A stretch of DNA of 64,000 nt, from NCBI GenBank assembly GCA_030447505.1, contig JAUJOT010000004.1, positions 124,001-188,000 on the forward strand, read 5' to 3'. Below are positions 15,786 through 24,332 of this stretch, piece after piece (position 1 is the first letter of the stretch; each line of letters begins with the position of its first letter). The position numbers and the translations under genes are program-made. This DNA is from Solirubrobacteraceae bacterium (GTDB taxonomy: Bacteria > Actinomycetota > Thermoleophilia > Solirubrobacterales > Solirubrobacteraceae). Under the pieces are notes generated by a model. That model was given only the letters and a program-made list of their open reading frames with translations, had not been told where the DNA came from and did not search any database.

Positions 15786-16589
15786 TCAGGCGGCGGCGAG
15801 CGCGACGTTGCGCATCCGGATCGTGTCGCAGGCCTCGGTCGCCTCGAACCCGGCCGGGACCGGGATCTCGATCCCGACCGCCTCGGCGTAGATCAGCTCG
15901 ATCCGCGCGAGCAGGTCCGGGCGGATCGCGCCCACGACCGTGCCCTCGTGACCCTCGACGTCGATCTTCAGCACCGCGATCGCGTCCGCGACCGCGAGCA
16001 CCTCCTCGAGCACGGAGTTGATGTGCCGGCAGCGCACCGTCGTCGTGTCGGGCAGGCTGACGCCGAGGCCGCCGTAGCGGCCGCTGTCCTCGACGCCGAA
16101 CGTGGCCTCGCCGTCGAAGTCGGCGACCGCGACCTGCTGCACCTCGAAGCGGCCGTCGAACTGCGCGAGGTTCTGGCGCAGGCGCTCGACGTTGCGCGGC
16201 ACCGGCTCGTAGAGATGGCAGGCCACCTGCGCCCCGCGCGTCAGGAAGTACAGCGCCGAGAGGCCGATGTTCGAGCCGATGTCGACGACGGTCGGCGGCG
16301 CCACGCGAACCGCATAGTCCTCGCGGCAGAACATCTCGTTGAGCGTGATCATGTCGTGGTAGGTCCACAGCGTCGGCGCGATCGTGCCGGCAGGCGTGCG
16401 CACGGCGAACCGCACGGGGTAGGTGCCGCGGCCGCGGAAGTAGCGCTGCGCGGCGTCGAGCGGGCGCGGATAGCGGCGCACCATGTTCGCCAGCGCCGCG
16501 TAGTTGCGTGGCTGGGCGATGTTGCGTGCCACGAAGCCGACGGGGCGCCCGCCGAGGATCCGCAGCGGCTGGTCGCGCAGCGCTGTCAC
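15786..16589 (-). CDS. FkbM family methyltransferase
   Basis: This 267-residue protein has a C-terminal FkbM domain: PTVVDIGSNIGLSALYFLTR (SAM loop), VACHLYEPVPRNVERLRQNL, the TTVRCRHINSVLEEVL segment and VLKIDVEGHEGTVV, the family signature. FkbM enzymes O-methylate sugars and other hydroxyls. The GTG start overlaps the stop of the ABC permease gene by four bases (GTGA), so it is translated with the exporter. This makes sugar methylation of the exported glycan the most economical role. The N-terminal ~90 residues are less conserved. Confidence 0.87.
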   Translation of the reverse strand: MTALRDQPLRILGGRPVGFVARNIAQPRNYAALANMVRRYPRPLDAAQRYFRGRGTYPVRFAVRTPAGTIAPTLWTYHDMITLNEMFCREDYAVRVAPPTVVDIGSNIGLSALYFLTRGAQVACHLYEPVPRNVERLRQNLAQFDGRFEVQQVAVADFDGEATFGVEDSGRYGGLGVSLPDTTTVRCRHINSVLEEVLAVADAIAVLKIDVEGHEGTVVGAIRPDLLARIELIYAEAVGIEIPVPAGFEATEACDTIRMRNVALAAA

Positions 16590-17434
16590 AGCTCCTCCGC
16601 CGCGGCCGGCGCCATACGGTCGAAGACGCGCAGCCCGAGCCACGTCACGCCGACGAGGATCACGAGCGGCACCGCGATCAGCGTCGTGGAACCGAGCGCG
16701 TCGCTGAGCGACGTCCCGCCGACGAGCAGGTGGCGCCCCTCCTGGATGATCGCCGCGATCGGGTTGAGCAACGCGATCTTCGCCAGCGTCTCGGAGCGCC
16801 CGATGACCGCCTCGATCGGATACAGGATCGGGGTCGCGTAGAACAGCGCCTGCAGCACGACCTCCCAGATCGGCCGGATGTCGCGATAGCGCACGTAGAG
16901 CGCGCTCAGCAGCATCGCGACGCCGGTCGCGAAGACGAGCATCAGCGCGAGCGGGATCGGCAGCAGCAGCCACGACCAGCGCGGCTGCACGCCGCTCGCG
17001 ACGACGAAGATCGCGACCACGACGAGGTTCAGCGCGAGGTTCATCGCCGCGACGAGCGCAACCGACAGCGGCACGACCGCGCGCGGAAAGCCGACCTTGC
17101 GCAGCAGCGACTCGCGGTCGACCATCGCGGTGACGCCCGCCCCGGTGACCTCGGCGAAGAAGAAGTACAGGATCATCGCGAGCAGCAGGATGACGCCGTA
17201 GTGCTCCACCCCGGCGCCGGCCTCGACGACCTCCGAGAAGACGAAGTAGACGATCCCGAACAGCATCAGCGGGCGCAGCAGCGACCAGACGTAGCCGAGC
17301 GCCGAGCCGTAGAAGCGCACCTTCCAGTCGGTCGCGGCGAGCGTGCGTGTGAGGTTCCAGAAGCGCCCCAGGTCGCCGCCGCCGGTGGCCGAGGGACCAC
17401 GGACGCGATAGGCGCCGGCGGGCGTCGCGCTCAC
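16586..17434 (-). CDS. wzm: ABC-2 polysaccharide export permease (Wzm/TagG-like)
   Basis: This 282-residue permease has an amphipathic start (FWNLTRTLAATDWKVRFYGS) and six hydrophobic helices, with the family text LGYVWSLLRPLMLFGIVYFV and YVRYRDIRPIWEVVLQALFY. It pairs with an ATPase to flip undecaprenyl-linked polysaccharide across the membrane. The GTG at 17434 follows the ATPase stop by 7 bp, and the stop overlaps the FkbM start. The order ATPase, permease, methyltransferase on one strand forms an export operon. Confidence 0.9.
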   Translation of the reverse strand: MSATPAGAYRVRGPSATGGGDLGRFWNLTRTLAATDWKVRFYGSALGYVWSLLRPLMLFGIVYFVFSEVVEAGAGVEHYGVILLLAMILYFFFAEVTGAGVTAMVDRESLLRKVGFPRAVVPLSVALVAAMNLALNLVVVAIFVVASGVQPRWSWLLLPIPLALMLVFATGVAMLLSALYVRYRDIRPIWEVVLQALFYATPILYPIEAVIGRSETLAKIALLNPIAAIIQEGRHLLVGGTSLSDALGSTTLIAVPLVILVGVTWLGLRVFDRMAPAAAEEL

Positions 17435-17441
17435 GGCCCGC

Positions 17442-18701
17442 TCATCCCGCCGCGCCTTCGGGCGCCGGCTCGACGGCCGCGGCCGCGCGGGCGATGGAAT
17501 ACGCGTGCGGGATGTCGACGAGGCCACCTCCCGCACGCGAGCCCGAGACGACGAACGACGTCGCGTGCTCGGCGCGCGCCAGGACCCGTCGGCCCGACCC
17601 GCGCTGCAGCACCTGGCCGGCGAGGCTGTAGCGACCGGGGGCAAGCCAGTTGTCGAAGCTCACGGCGACCGTGATGACCTCGCCCGCTGCGAAATCGCCG
17701 CTCGTCGTCTCGTCCCATTCCGAGCTCGTCGCGAACGTGCGCCGGTGCTGGGCGTCCTCGACCTCGAGTGCGAAGACGGGCTCGCTGAGCGGCCGTAGGA
17801 ACCGCACCCGCATGCACAGCGCGCACGGCGCTCCCTGCTCGACGCTGTCGCACGGGCCGCGCGCGTCCTGAAACCATGCCTCGACGATGTGCACGCCGTC
17901 GTCGCCGTCGCTCGCGGGTAGCTCGCGGCCGGCGGCGACCGGCACGCTGATCCCGAAATTCAGCTCGGTGTAGCGGCGGGCGACGTGCGCGGCGTCGCCG
18001 AGCGTGACGATCCGTCCGCGCTCGAGCAGCATCGCGCTGTCGCAGAAGCGCTGCACCTGGTCCATGTCGTGGGTGACGAGCAGGATCGTCTTGCCCTCGT
18101 CGCGCGACCGGTTGAGCACGTCGTAGCACTTCTGTTGAAAGGCGGCGTCGCCGACGGCGAGGACCTCGTCGATGAGCAGCAGCTCGGCGTCGACGTGGAC
18201 CATGACGCTGAACGCGAGCCGCACCTGCATGCCCGACGAGTAGTTCTTCAGCTTCAGCTCGGCGAACTCGTGCAGCTCGGCGAAGTCGATGATCGAGCCG
18301 TAGCGGGCACGCGCCTCGGCCGGCGTGAGGCCGAGCATGACGCCGTTGATCAGCACGTTGTCGTGCGCCGTGAGGTCGGGGTTGAAGCCGACGCCGAGCT
18401 CGATGAACGGCGCCATCCGGCCGCGCAGCCACATCTCGCCTGCGTCGGCCCGGTAGATCCCCGCGAGGCACTTCATCAGCGTGCTCTTGCCCGAGCCGTT
18501 GCGTCCGACGATCCCGAACACCTGCCCGCTGCGGACCTCGAAGCTCACATCGCTGAGCGCGCGCAGCGTCTCGACGCGTACGCGTCGCGTCGGGTGCAGC
18601 GCGCGCTCCTTGAGCGTGCTGATCTGCTCGGTCGGCAGGCGAAACGTCTTCGAGACGCCGTCGACCTGCACCGCGATCCCGGCTGCGGGCACACCGCTCA
18701 C
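17442..18701 (-). CDS. wzt: Polysaccharide ABC exporter ATPase with C-terminal carbohydrate-binding domain (Wzt-like)
   Basis: A protein of 419 residues. Residues ~10-250 form the ATPase with VGRNGSGKST (Walker A), KNYSSGMQVRLAF (signature), ELLLIDEVLAVGD (Walker B) and LVTHDM (switch His). Residues ~270-410 form a beta-sandwich matching the Wzt C-terminal fold (MRVRFLRPLSEPVFALEVED ... VDIPHAYS). In E. coli O9a this domain recognises the capped end of the glycan before export. A GTG at 18701 is used; an in-frame ATG at 18770 would overlap the divergent gene by 44 bp. TACCCT ends 8 nt upstream. Confidence 0.92.
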   Translation of the reverse strand: MSGVPAAGIAVQVDGVSKTFRLPTEQISTLKERALHPTRRVRVETLRALSDVSFEVRSGQVFGIVGRNGSGKSTLMKCLAGIYRADAGEMWLRGRMAPFIELGVGFNPDLTAHDNVLINGVMLGLTPAEARARYGSIIDFAELHEFAELKLKNYSSGMQVRLAFSVMVHVDAELLLIDEVLAVGDAAFQQKCYDVLNRSRDEGKTILLVTHDMDQVQRFCDSAMLLERGRIVTLGDAAHVARRYTELNFGISVPVAAGRELPASDGDDGVHIVEAWFQDARGPCDSVEQGAPCALCMRVRFLRPLSEPVFALEVEDAQHRRTFATSSEWDETTSGDFAAGEVITVAVSFDNWLAPGRYSLAGQVLQRGSGRRVLARAEHATSFVVSGSRAGGGLVDIPHAYSIARAAAAVEPAPEGAAG

Positions 18702-18708
18702 CGGAGGA

Positions 18709-18718
18709 AGGGTAGCCT
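18709..18718. promoter_or_regulatory. Putative bidirectional -10 element, A-N3-TA-N3-T
   Basis: AGGGTAGCCT lies in the 25-bp gap between the wzt GTG (18701) and the GT4 ATG (18727). TAGCCT on the plus strand ends 9 nt before the GT4, and TACCCT on the minus strand ends 8 nt before wzt. The two share the central TA. Confidence 0.5.
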
Positions 18719-18726
18719 CGACCGCG

Positions 18727-20139
18727 ATGGCAGAACGCCTGCACGGGCCGCGACTCCCGCTCGGCGTCAATCTCGCGGGGTATCTCGACGCGACCCTCGG
18801 CGTCGGCGAGGCGGCCCGTCACGTTCGCAGCGCGCTCGAGGCGGCCGGGGTCATGGTCGCCCCCCTGCCGCTGACCGCTCGCGACAGCGAGCGACCGCTC
18901 AGCGCGGCCGCCGCCGAGCCGATCCACCCGGTCACGATCGTCTGCGTCAACCCCGACGCGATGACCGGCGCGCGCGACGAGCTCGGCCCGGCGGCATTCG
19001 ACGGCCGCCACGTCGTCGGGATGTGGTGGTGGGAGGTGGCGGCGCTCCCGCCGCGCTGGCTGCGCGCGTTCGACCTCGTCGACGAGGTCTGGGTCGGGTC
19101 TCGCTTCGTCGCCGACGTGCTCGCGGCGCTCGCACCGGTGCCGGTCGTGCACGTGCCGCTGCCCCTGCCCGAGCCGGTCGCGTCGGACGCCGGGCGCGCG
19201 CAGCTCGGGCTGCCCGAGGACCGCTTCCTGTTCGGCTTCGTCTTCGACTACGCGAGCGTCGCCGGGCGCAAGAACCCGCTCGGCTTGATCGACGCGTTCG
19301 GGCGTGCGTTTCCTGCCGGTCGCGGCGGCGAGGCGCCCGCCGCCGGGCTCGTCCTGAAGACGCTCGGGGGGGAACGCCATCCGGACGAGCACGGCGCGGT
19401 GCTCGCAGCGGCGGCTGCGCATCCGCACGTCACCGTGATCGATGCGCACCTTTGCGCCGCCGCCAAGAACGCGCTCATCCGCGCGCTGGACTGCTATGTC
19501 TCGTTGCATCGCTCGGAGGGCTTCGGGCTGACGATCGCGGAGGCGATGCTGCTCGGAACGCCGGTCGTCACGACGGACTACGGGGGTTCGCGCGACCTCG
19601 CGACATCGTTCAACGCGCTGCTCGTCGACGCGACGCCAGTCGCGATCGGCGCCGGCAACGACCCCTACCCGGCGGACGGCGAGTGGGCAGAGCCCGACCT
19701 CGACCACGCCGCAGCGCAGCTGCGCGCCGCGTTCGAGGATCCCGCCGCCGGTCGCGCGCGCGCACGGCGCGCTCGCGCCGACGTCCTCGCACGCCACGCG
19801 CCGTCGATCGCCGGACAGGCGATGGCGCAGCGGCTCGCGCGGGTGCTGCAGCTCCCGCTCGACGGCAGCGGCCGCGGCACGACGCTCGACCTCGGCGGCG
19901 TGCGCGAACGGATGGCGACCGGGCCGAAGGCCGCCCCCGGCGCCGGCCGCGGCGCGCGCGGCGCGATCCGCGCGGCGGCGCTGCGGGCGATGCGCCCGTA
20001 CACGGTTCACCAGCGGCTCGTCGACGAGGAGCTGCTGCGTGCGCTGCAGTCGCTCGACGAGCGCGTCCGCGGGCTCGCGGCGGGACAGCAGGCGCTGGCC
20101 GCGGAGCTCGCCCGCCTGCGCGGCGGGGATGATGATTGA
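18727..20139 (+). CDS. GT4 family glycosyltransferase with C-terminal coiled coil
   Basis: The protein has 470 residues. The GT-B part runs from LGVNLAGYLDATLGVGEAAR through GMWWWEVAALPP and AGRKNPLGLIDAF to DCYVSLHRSEGFGLTIAEAM, the donor-binding motif. After residue ~390 comes a basic linker with AALRAMRPYTVHQRLVDEEL, then a short heptad-like helix ending RLRGGDDD. The linker recurs in the GT4-methyltransferase fusion at 20622-22814, where a methyltransferase follows; here that domain is absent. TAGCCT ends 9 nt before the ATG. It is divergent from the exporter and probably builds the same glycan. Confidence 0.88.
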   Translation: MAERLHGPRLPLGVNLAGYLDATLGVGEAARHVRSALEAAGVMVAPLPLTARDSERPLSAAAAEPIHPVTIVCVNPDAMTGARDELGPAAFDGRHVVGMWWWEVAALPPRWLRAFDLVDEVWVGSRFVADVLAALAPVPVVHVPLPLPEPVASDAGRAQLGLPEDRFLFGFVFDYASVAGRKNPLGLIDAFGRAFPAGRGGEAPAAGLVLKTLGGERHPDEHGAVLAAAAAHPHVTVIDAHLCAAAKNALIRALDCYVSLHRSEGFGLTIAEAMLLGTPVVTTDYGGSRDLATSFNALLVDATPVAIGAGNDPYPADGEWAEPDLDHAAAQLRAAFEDPAAGRARARRARADVLARHAPSIAGQAMAQRLARVLQLPLDGSGRGTTLDLGGVRERMATGPKAAPGAGRGARGAIRAAALRAMRPYTVHQRLVDEELLRALQSLDERVRGLAAGQQALAAELARLRGGDDD

Positions 20140-20140
20140 G

Positions 20141-20599
20141 ATGACCTATTCGACAGCCGACGCGCGGCAGGACCTGCTCGCCGCGGTCGCCGACGCGATC
20201 GACGATCTCGCGCGCGCCCTTGCCGCGCTCGGCGCCGCCTACGAGTTGCTCGACGAGCACAAGGCCGACGAGCTCGAGCAGTCGCTCTTCGGCCCCGTGC
20301 AGGCCGCGTACGGTCGCGCGCGGCGCACGCACAGCGAGTTCGCCGGCCGCCACGGGCTGGCGGCGCGCACGTTCACGACGCCGGCGCCGGGCGCGCCCTC
20401 GCGGGGGCTGAAGGGTTACGTCGACGACGCCGTCGCGGCCGTCACGAGCGCCGACGCGACGCTCGCCACCCTGCAGGACTCGATGCTGCCGGTCGAGGTC
20501 GGCGACGCCGAGCTGCGCGCCGGCCTGGCGAACGTCCGCGAGCTCGTCGCCGACGTGCCGCAGCGGGCGCGGGCGCTGTCGCGCACGTTCGGGCGCTAG
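20141..20599 (+). CDS. Small helical protein of unknown function in the glycan locus
   Basis: This 152-residue protein is rich in Ala, Asp, Arg and Leu and is predicted almost all helical (AVADAIDDLARALAALGAAY, FGPVQAAYGRARRTHSEFAG). No signal, membrane span or known motif is seen. It is nested between two GT4 genes on the same strand. ATGs at 20129, 20132 and 20141 are all in frame; the last avoids overlap with the upstream stop, but the first has a nearby purine run. A scaffold or accessory role for the glycosyltransferases is only a guess from position. Confidence 0.65.
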   Translation: MTYSTADARQDLLAAVADAIDDLARALAALGAAYELLDEHKADELEQSLFGPVQAAYGRARRTHSEFAGRHGLAARTFTTPAPGAPSRGLKGYVDDAVAAVTSADATLATLQDSMLPVEVGDAELRAGLANVRELVADVPQRARALSRTFGR

Positions 20600-20621
20600 T
20601 GCTGTGCCACCATCGGCGCCG

Positions 20622-22814
20622 ATGAACCGCAACCCGCAGCTCGCGTCGCTCGGCGTCAACGCCGTCGGCTACCTGCGCGGCGGCCTCGGCCTCGGCCAGG
20701 CCGCGCGGCTGTACGTGCAGGCGCTGCACGAGTCCGGCGTTCCCGTCCGCACGACGACCGTCGACGTCAACCTGCCCGACGTCATCGGTCCGGACGGTCG
20801 CCGCGCGCAGGTCAAGACGACGGACTTCGCCGACCTGCACGTCGAGGGCGAGCTGCCGTTCAACCTCGTCTGCGTCAATGCGCCGGAGCTGCCCGCGCTG
20901 CACGCGACCCTCGGGCCTGAGTTCTTCGAGGATCGCTACACGATCGGCGTATGGGCGTGGGAGGTCGACGTCGTGCCGCCGAGCTGGGACCGCGCCTTCG
21001 GCCTCGTCGACGAGATCTGGGTCTACTCGCGCTACGTGCAGGAGATCGTCAGCAACGTCTCGCCGGTCCCGGTCGTGCGCATCCCGCTGCCGATCGTCGC
21101 GCCGCCGCCGGGCGGCGACGTCGCCGGCCTGCACCTGCCGGAGGGCTTCGCGTTCCTGTTCCTCTTCGACTTCTACTCGACGCTGCAGCGCAAGAACCCG
21201 CTCGGCCTCGTCGAAGCGTTCACGCGCGCCTTCGAGCCCGGCGAGGGGCCGCAGCTCGTGCTCAAGAGCCACAACGGCGACTTCAAGCCCGAGCGCCTGG
21301 CGCGGCTGCGCGAGGTCGCCGGCGAGCGGCCGGACATCCACATCGTCGACCGCTTCCTGGCCGGCTCGGAGATGGCGGCGCTGATGCGGCGCGCCGACTG
21401 CTACGTCTCGCTGCACCGCGCCGAGGGTTTCGGGCTGACGCTCGGCGAGACGATGGCGCTCGGCAAGCCCGTCATCGCGACGGGCTTCAGCGCCAACCTC
21501 GACTTCATGACCGCCGAGAACTCCTACCTCGTGCGTCACACCGAGACGCTCGTCGGCGAGGAGGGCGAGAACTACCCCGCGCACGGGACGTGGGCCGAGC
21601 CCGACCTCGATCACGCCGCGCAGCTCATGCGCGAGGTCTGGCAGAACCCCGACGAGGCGCGCAGGCGCGGCGAGCGCGCCCGGCGCGAGATCGGCGAGCA
21701 CTTCTCGCTGGAGGCCGTCGGGCGCGTCGCGCGCGATCGCCTCAAGCGCCTCGCGGCAGGCCACCGGCGCCGGAACGCGGGGATCACGATGAGCGGCTCG
21801 ACGCCGGACGGCGCCGGCGACGACCTGGCGAACAGCTGGGTCGAGCTGGCCGAGTTGAAGCTCACCTACGACCCGCTGCGCGCCGCGCGCGAGACGGGTG
21901 GCGCGAAGGGCGCGGCGCGGCGCGCCCTGCTCACCGCGATGCGCCCGTATACGCACCACCAGGACGAGCTCAGCCGCTCGACCGTCCATGCCGTACGCGA
22001 CGTCGAGAACCGCCTCGACGACCTGACACTCGACACGCAGGCGCAGATCGCCCGCCTGCAGGCGCTCGTGTATCGCTCCGAGGCCGTCGTCGGGCAGCTC
22101 TCGCTGCTCCTGGAGGGCATCCGCGCGCGCCCGGCGTCGACGCACCCGGCGATCTCGCAGCTCGACGAGCACGGTCGCCGCGTGCTGCGCTTCGAGGGCG
22201 CCTCGAGCGACGCGGCGACCTATCGCGGCTTCGAGGACATCTTTCGCGGCGACGAGCGCGCGGTGCGCGAGCAGCAGCTCGCCTACCTGCCGTACTTCGC
22301 GGGCGCCGACTGGGTGCTCGACCTCGGCTGCGGCCGCGGCGAGTTCCTCGACGCGCTCGTCGCGCGCGGGATCGGCGCGCGCGGCGCCGACACCGACGAG
22401 AGCATGGTCTCGCGCTGCCGCGAGAAGGGCCTGGACGTCAAGCGCGCCGACGCCGCCACGTACCTGCGCGAGCTCGCCGACGGCGCCGTGCCCGCGATCT
22501 TCGCCGCGCAGGTCGTCGAGCACCTCGGCGCCGAGCAGCTGACCGAGCTGCTCGAGCTCATGCAGCGCAAGCTCGCGCCGGGCGCCGTCGCGATCATGGA
22601 GACCGTCAATCCGCACAACCCGGCGGCGATGAAGGCGTTCTGGACGGACACGACGCACCACCATCCGCTCTATCCGGAGGTGCTGCTCGCGCTCTGCCGC
22701 CTGGTCGGCTTCGAGTCCGGCGAGGTACGGTTCCCGGAGGAGACCGACAACTTCGACGACGACGTGTACGCCAACCGCGACTACGCCGTCGTCGTGCGCA
22801 GCGCCTCGCGCTGA
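20622..22814 (+). CDS. Fusion of GT4 glycosyltransferase, coiled coil and SAM methyltransferase
   Basis: A protein of 730 residues. Residues ~1-390 are a GT-B GT4 domain (GYLRGGLGLGQAARLYVQAL, QRKNPLGLVEAF, DCYVSLHRAEGFGLTLGETM). Residues ~410-510 carry LLTAMRPYTHHQDELSRSTV and a long heptad-rich helix (VENRLDDLTLDTQAQIARL). Residues ~530-730 are a methyltransferase: WVLDLGCGRGEFLDALVARG, GADTDESMV, FAAQVVEHL and METVNPHNP. The layout recalls WbdD-type chain terminators, where a coiled coil separates the polymer end from a capping methyltransferase. A GTG at 20604 is a possible earlier start. The role in capping is inferred. Confidence 0.88.
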   Translation: MNRNPQLASLGVNAVGYLRGGLGLGQAARLYVQALHESGVPVRTTTVDVNLPDVIGPDGRRAQVKTTDFADLHVEGELPFNLVCVNAPELPALHATLGPEFFEDRYTIGVWAWEVDVVPPSWDRAFGLVDEIWVYSRYVQEIVSNVSPVPVVRIPLPIVAPPPGGDVAGLHLPEGFAFLFLFDFYSTLQRKNPLGLVEAFTRAFEPGEGPQLVLKSHNGDFKPERLARLREVAGERPDIHIVDRFLAGSEMAALMRRADCYVSLHRAEGFGLTLGETMALGKPVIATGFSANLDFMTAENSYLVRHTETLVGEEGENYPAHGTWAEPDLDHAAQLMREVWQNPDEARRRGERARREIGEHFSLEAVGRVARDRLKRLAAGHRRRNAGITMSGSTPDGAGDDLANSWVELAELKLTYDPLRAARETGGAKGAARRALLTAMRPYTHHQDELSRSTVHAVRDVENRLDDLTLDTQAQIARLQALVYRSEAVVGQLSLLLEGIRARPASTHPAISQLDEHGRRVLRFEGASSDAATYRGFEDIFRGDERAVREQQLAYLPYFAGADWVLDLGCGRGEFLDALVARGIGARGADTDESMVSRCREKGLDVKRADAATYLRELADGAVPAIFAAQVVEHLGAEQLTELLELMQRKLAPGAVAIMETVNPHNPAAMKAFWTDTTHHHPLYPEVLLALCRLVGFESGEVRFPEETDNFDDDVYANRDYAVVVRSASR

Positions 22815-22829
22815 GCGCGCGCCTCACGC

Positions 22830-24233
22830 ATGGCCGCCGGCGCGAGCATCTCCTTCTGCATGACGACGCGCGGGCCGGCCGCCCGCGCCCGCGCGCTGCT
22901 GAGCATCGTGCGCCCGTACGTCGACGAGATCGTGCTCGCGGTCGACGACCGCGCCGGCGCCGATATCCACGAGGCCTGCGCCGATCTCGCCGACCAGCGC
23001 CTGACGTTCGAGTTCGCTCCGCCGCCGTGCCGGCTGATCGGCTGGCTGCAGCACCAGTGCAGCTGCGACTGGCTGCTGCGCTTCGACGACGACGAGATCC
23101 CGAGCAGCGCGCTGCTCGACGCGCTCGGCGAGCTGACCGCCGATCGCCAGGTGACCCACTACGGCCTGACCCGGCGCTGGCTGCACGACGAGCCGCGCAG
23201 ATACCTGCTGAGCCCGCCATGGCAGCCCGACTACCAGGACCGCCTGGTGCGCAACGTGCGCGGGCTGTGGCGCTTCACGGGCGCGATGCACGACGGCGCG
23301 ATCATCCTCGGCGAGCGCGGTCTCGCCGACAAGCCGATCTACCACGCCGACCTGCTCCTGCTCGGCGTCGAGGACCGCCGCCGCAAGGCCGAGCGCTACG
23401 AGCGCCTGCGCCCCGACCACGTGGCCGAGGGCGCGTCGGTGAACGCGATCTACGTGCCGGAGGATCGCGATCAGCTCGCCTGCGCGCCGGTGCCGGACGC
23501 CGATGCGCAACTGATCGCACGCGTGCTGGAGGCGAAGGCCGCCCCGGCGCCCGCGGCGCCCGCGGCGCCCGCGGGGACCTACGCGCCGGTGCGCCACTTC
23601 ACGCTCTTCGACGTCGACCGCTTCAACTCGCTGCGCACCGTGTCCGCCAACGCGTATGCCGCGCGGATCGAGTTCGTGCGCCCGGTGACGCGCGTCGGCA
23701 GCGCGATCACGCGCGAGCAGGAGGTTCTCGTCGAGAACCTCGGCGACGAGCGCTGGCCGCCGGGACACGACGCCGAGCCGCTGATCCGGCTCGGTCACCG
23801 CTGGCGCCGCCCGAGCGCGAGCGGCGTCGCCGGCGATGTGCTCGCGGAGGGGCCGCGCAGCGCCTTTGCGAAGACCGTCTCCCCCGGCGAGCGCACGCTC
23901 GCCAAGCTCGTGCTGACGACGCCCGACGAGCCGGGTCGCTACGTGCTCGAGGTGGCCGTCGTCCACGAGCACGTGCGCTGGTTCGGCTCGCCCGCGTACC
24001 TCGAGGTCGACGTCGAGGACGCGAGCGCCGGCGACGCCAGCGCTGCCGGCAGGCGCGCGTATCCTGCGCAGGCCCGCAGCCAGGGGCTGTCGGCGCCGCA
24101 GGTGCTGCGCGACTTCAAGCGTTGGGCGGCCGGCCTGCCGCAGCGCACGCCGCTGGCCGATCGCGTCTCGGCTCACGTTCGCCGCGCAGCGCGCGCTCGA
24201 CGACGCGCTCGAGCCCGCGATCGCCGTCTGTGA
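22830..24233 (+). CDS. GT2-like glycosyltransferase with C-terminal beta domain
   Basis: This 467-residue protein begins with a divergent GT-A domain: ISFCMTTRGPAARARALLSI, DEIVLAVDDRAG and the acidic cluster LLRFDDDEIPSS at the metal site. A low-complexity linker (APAPAAPAAPAG, from a 9-bp tandem repeat near 23545) leads to a beta-rich domain with REQEVLVENLGDERWPP and PGRYVLEVAVVHEHVRWFG, resembling a carbohydrate-binding or NEW3-like sandwich. The final ~15 residues are Arg-rich and run over the remnant of another gene in a second frame, so the natural C-terminus may be lost. The start is 15 nt after the fusion gene, suggesting one operon. Confidence 0.75.
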   Translation: MAAGASISFCMTTRGPAARARALLSIVRPYVDEIVLAVDDRAGADIHEACADLADQRLTFEFAPPPCRLIGWLQHQCSCDWLLRFDDDEIPSSALLDALGELTADRQVTHYGLTRRWLHDEPRRYLLSPPWQPDYQDRLVRNVRGLWRFTGAMHDGAIILGERGLADKPIYHADLLLLGVEDRRRKAERYERLRPDHVAEGASVNAIYVPEDRDQLACAPVPDADAQLIARVLEAKAAPAPAAPAAPAGTYAPVRHFTLFDVDRFNSLRTVSANAYAARIEFVRPVTRVGSAITREQEVLVENLGDERWPPGHDAEPLIRLGHRWRRPSASGVAGDVLAEGPRSAFAKTVSPGERTLAKLVLTTPDEPGRYVLEVAVVHEHVRWFGSPAYLEVDVEDASAGDASAAGRRAYPAQARSQGLSAPQVLRDFKRWAAGLPQRTPLADRVSAHVRRAARARRRARARDRRL

Positions 24234-24288
24234 GTACGGCTGCGGCGGCTCAACGCTCTTCCTGCTAACGACGGAGCGCCGCTGGCCG
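24172..24288 (+). pseudogene. Remnant of a SAM methyltransferase N-terminal region
   Basis: In the frame starting at 24172 the DNA reads LTFAAQRALDDALEPAIAVC, immediately followed by EYGCGGSTLFLL. EYGxGxST is a methyltransferase SAM-loop signature that I know from sugar and polysaccharide-locus methyltransferases. Homology stops within about 40 codons, with no start or stop of its own. It overlaps the Arg-rich tail of the upstream GT2-like gene in another frame. It looks like the broken junction of a former downstream gene. Confidence 0.4.
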
Positions 24289-24332
24289 CGATCGCGAACG
24301 CGGGCACGTAGCCGCGCTCGCCGACGACGGCG

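Noticed and set aside
18702-18770. ATG at 18770 as start of wzt
   Set aside because: It would overlap the divergent GT4 gene by 44 bp, and homology begins after the GTG at 18701.
17431-20010. A long minus-strand frame covering Wzt and the divergent GT4
   Set aside because: It has no motif, and both real genes are read in other frames with family-typical lengths.
20442-22664. A 740-codon open frame antisense to the GT4-methyltransferase fusion
   Set aside because: It mirrors the third-position G/C bias of the real gene, is rich in Arg, Ala and Asp without any motif, and the sense strand encodes complete GT4 and methyltransferase domains.
20951-24268. An 1105-codon plus-strand open frame crossing three genes
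   Set aside because: The product is Arg/Ala-rich low complexity. The overlapping frames encode recognisable GT4, methyltransferase and GT2 proteins with proper starts and stops.
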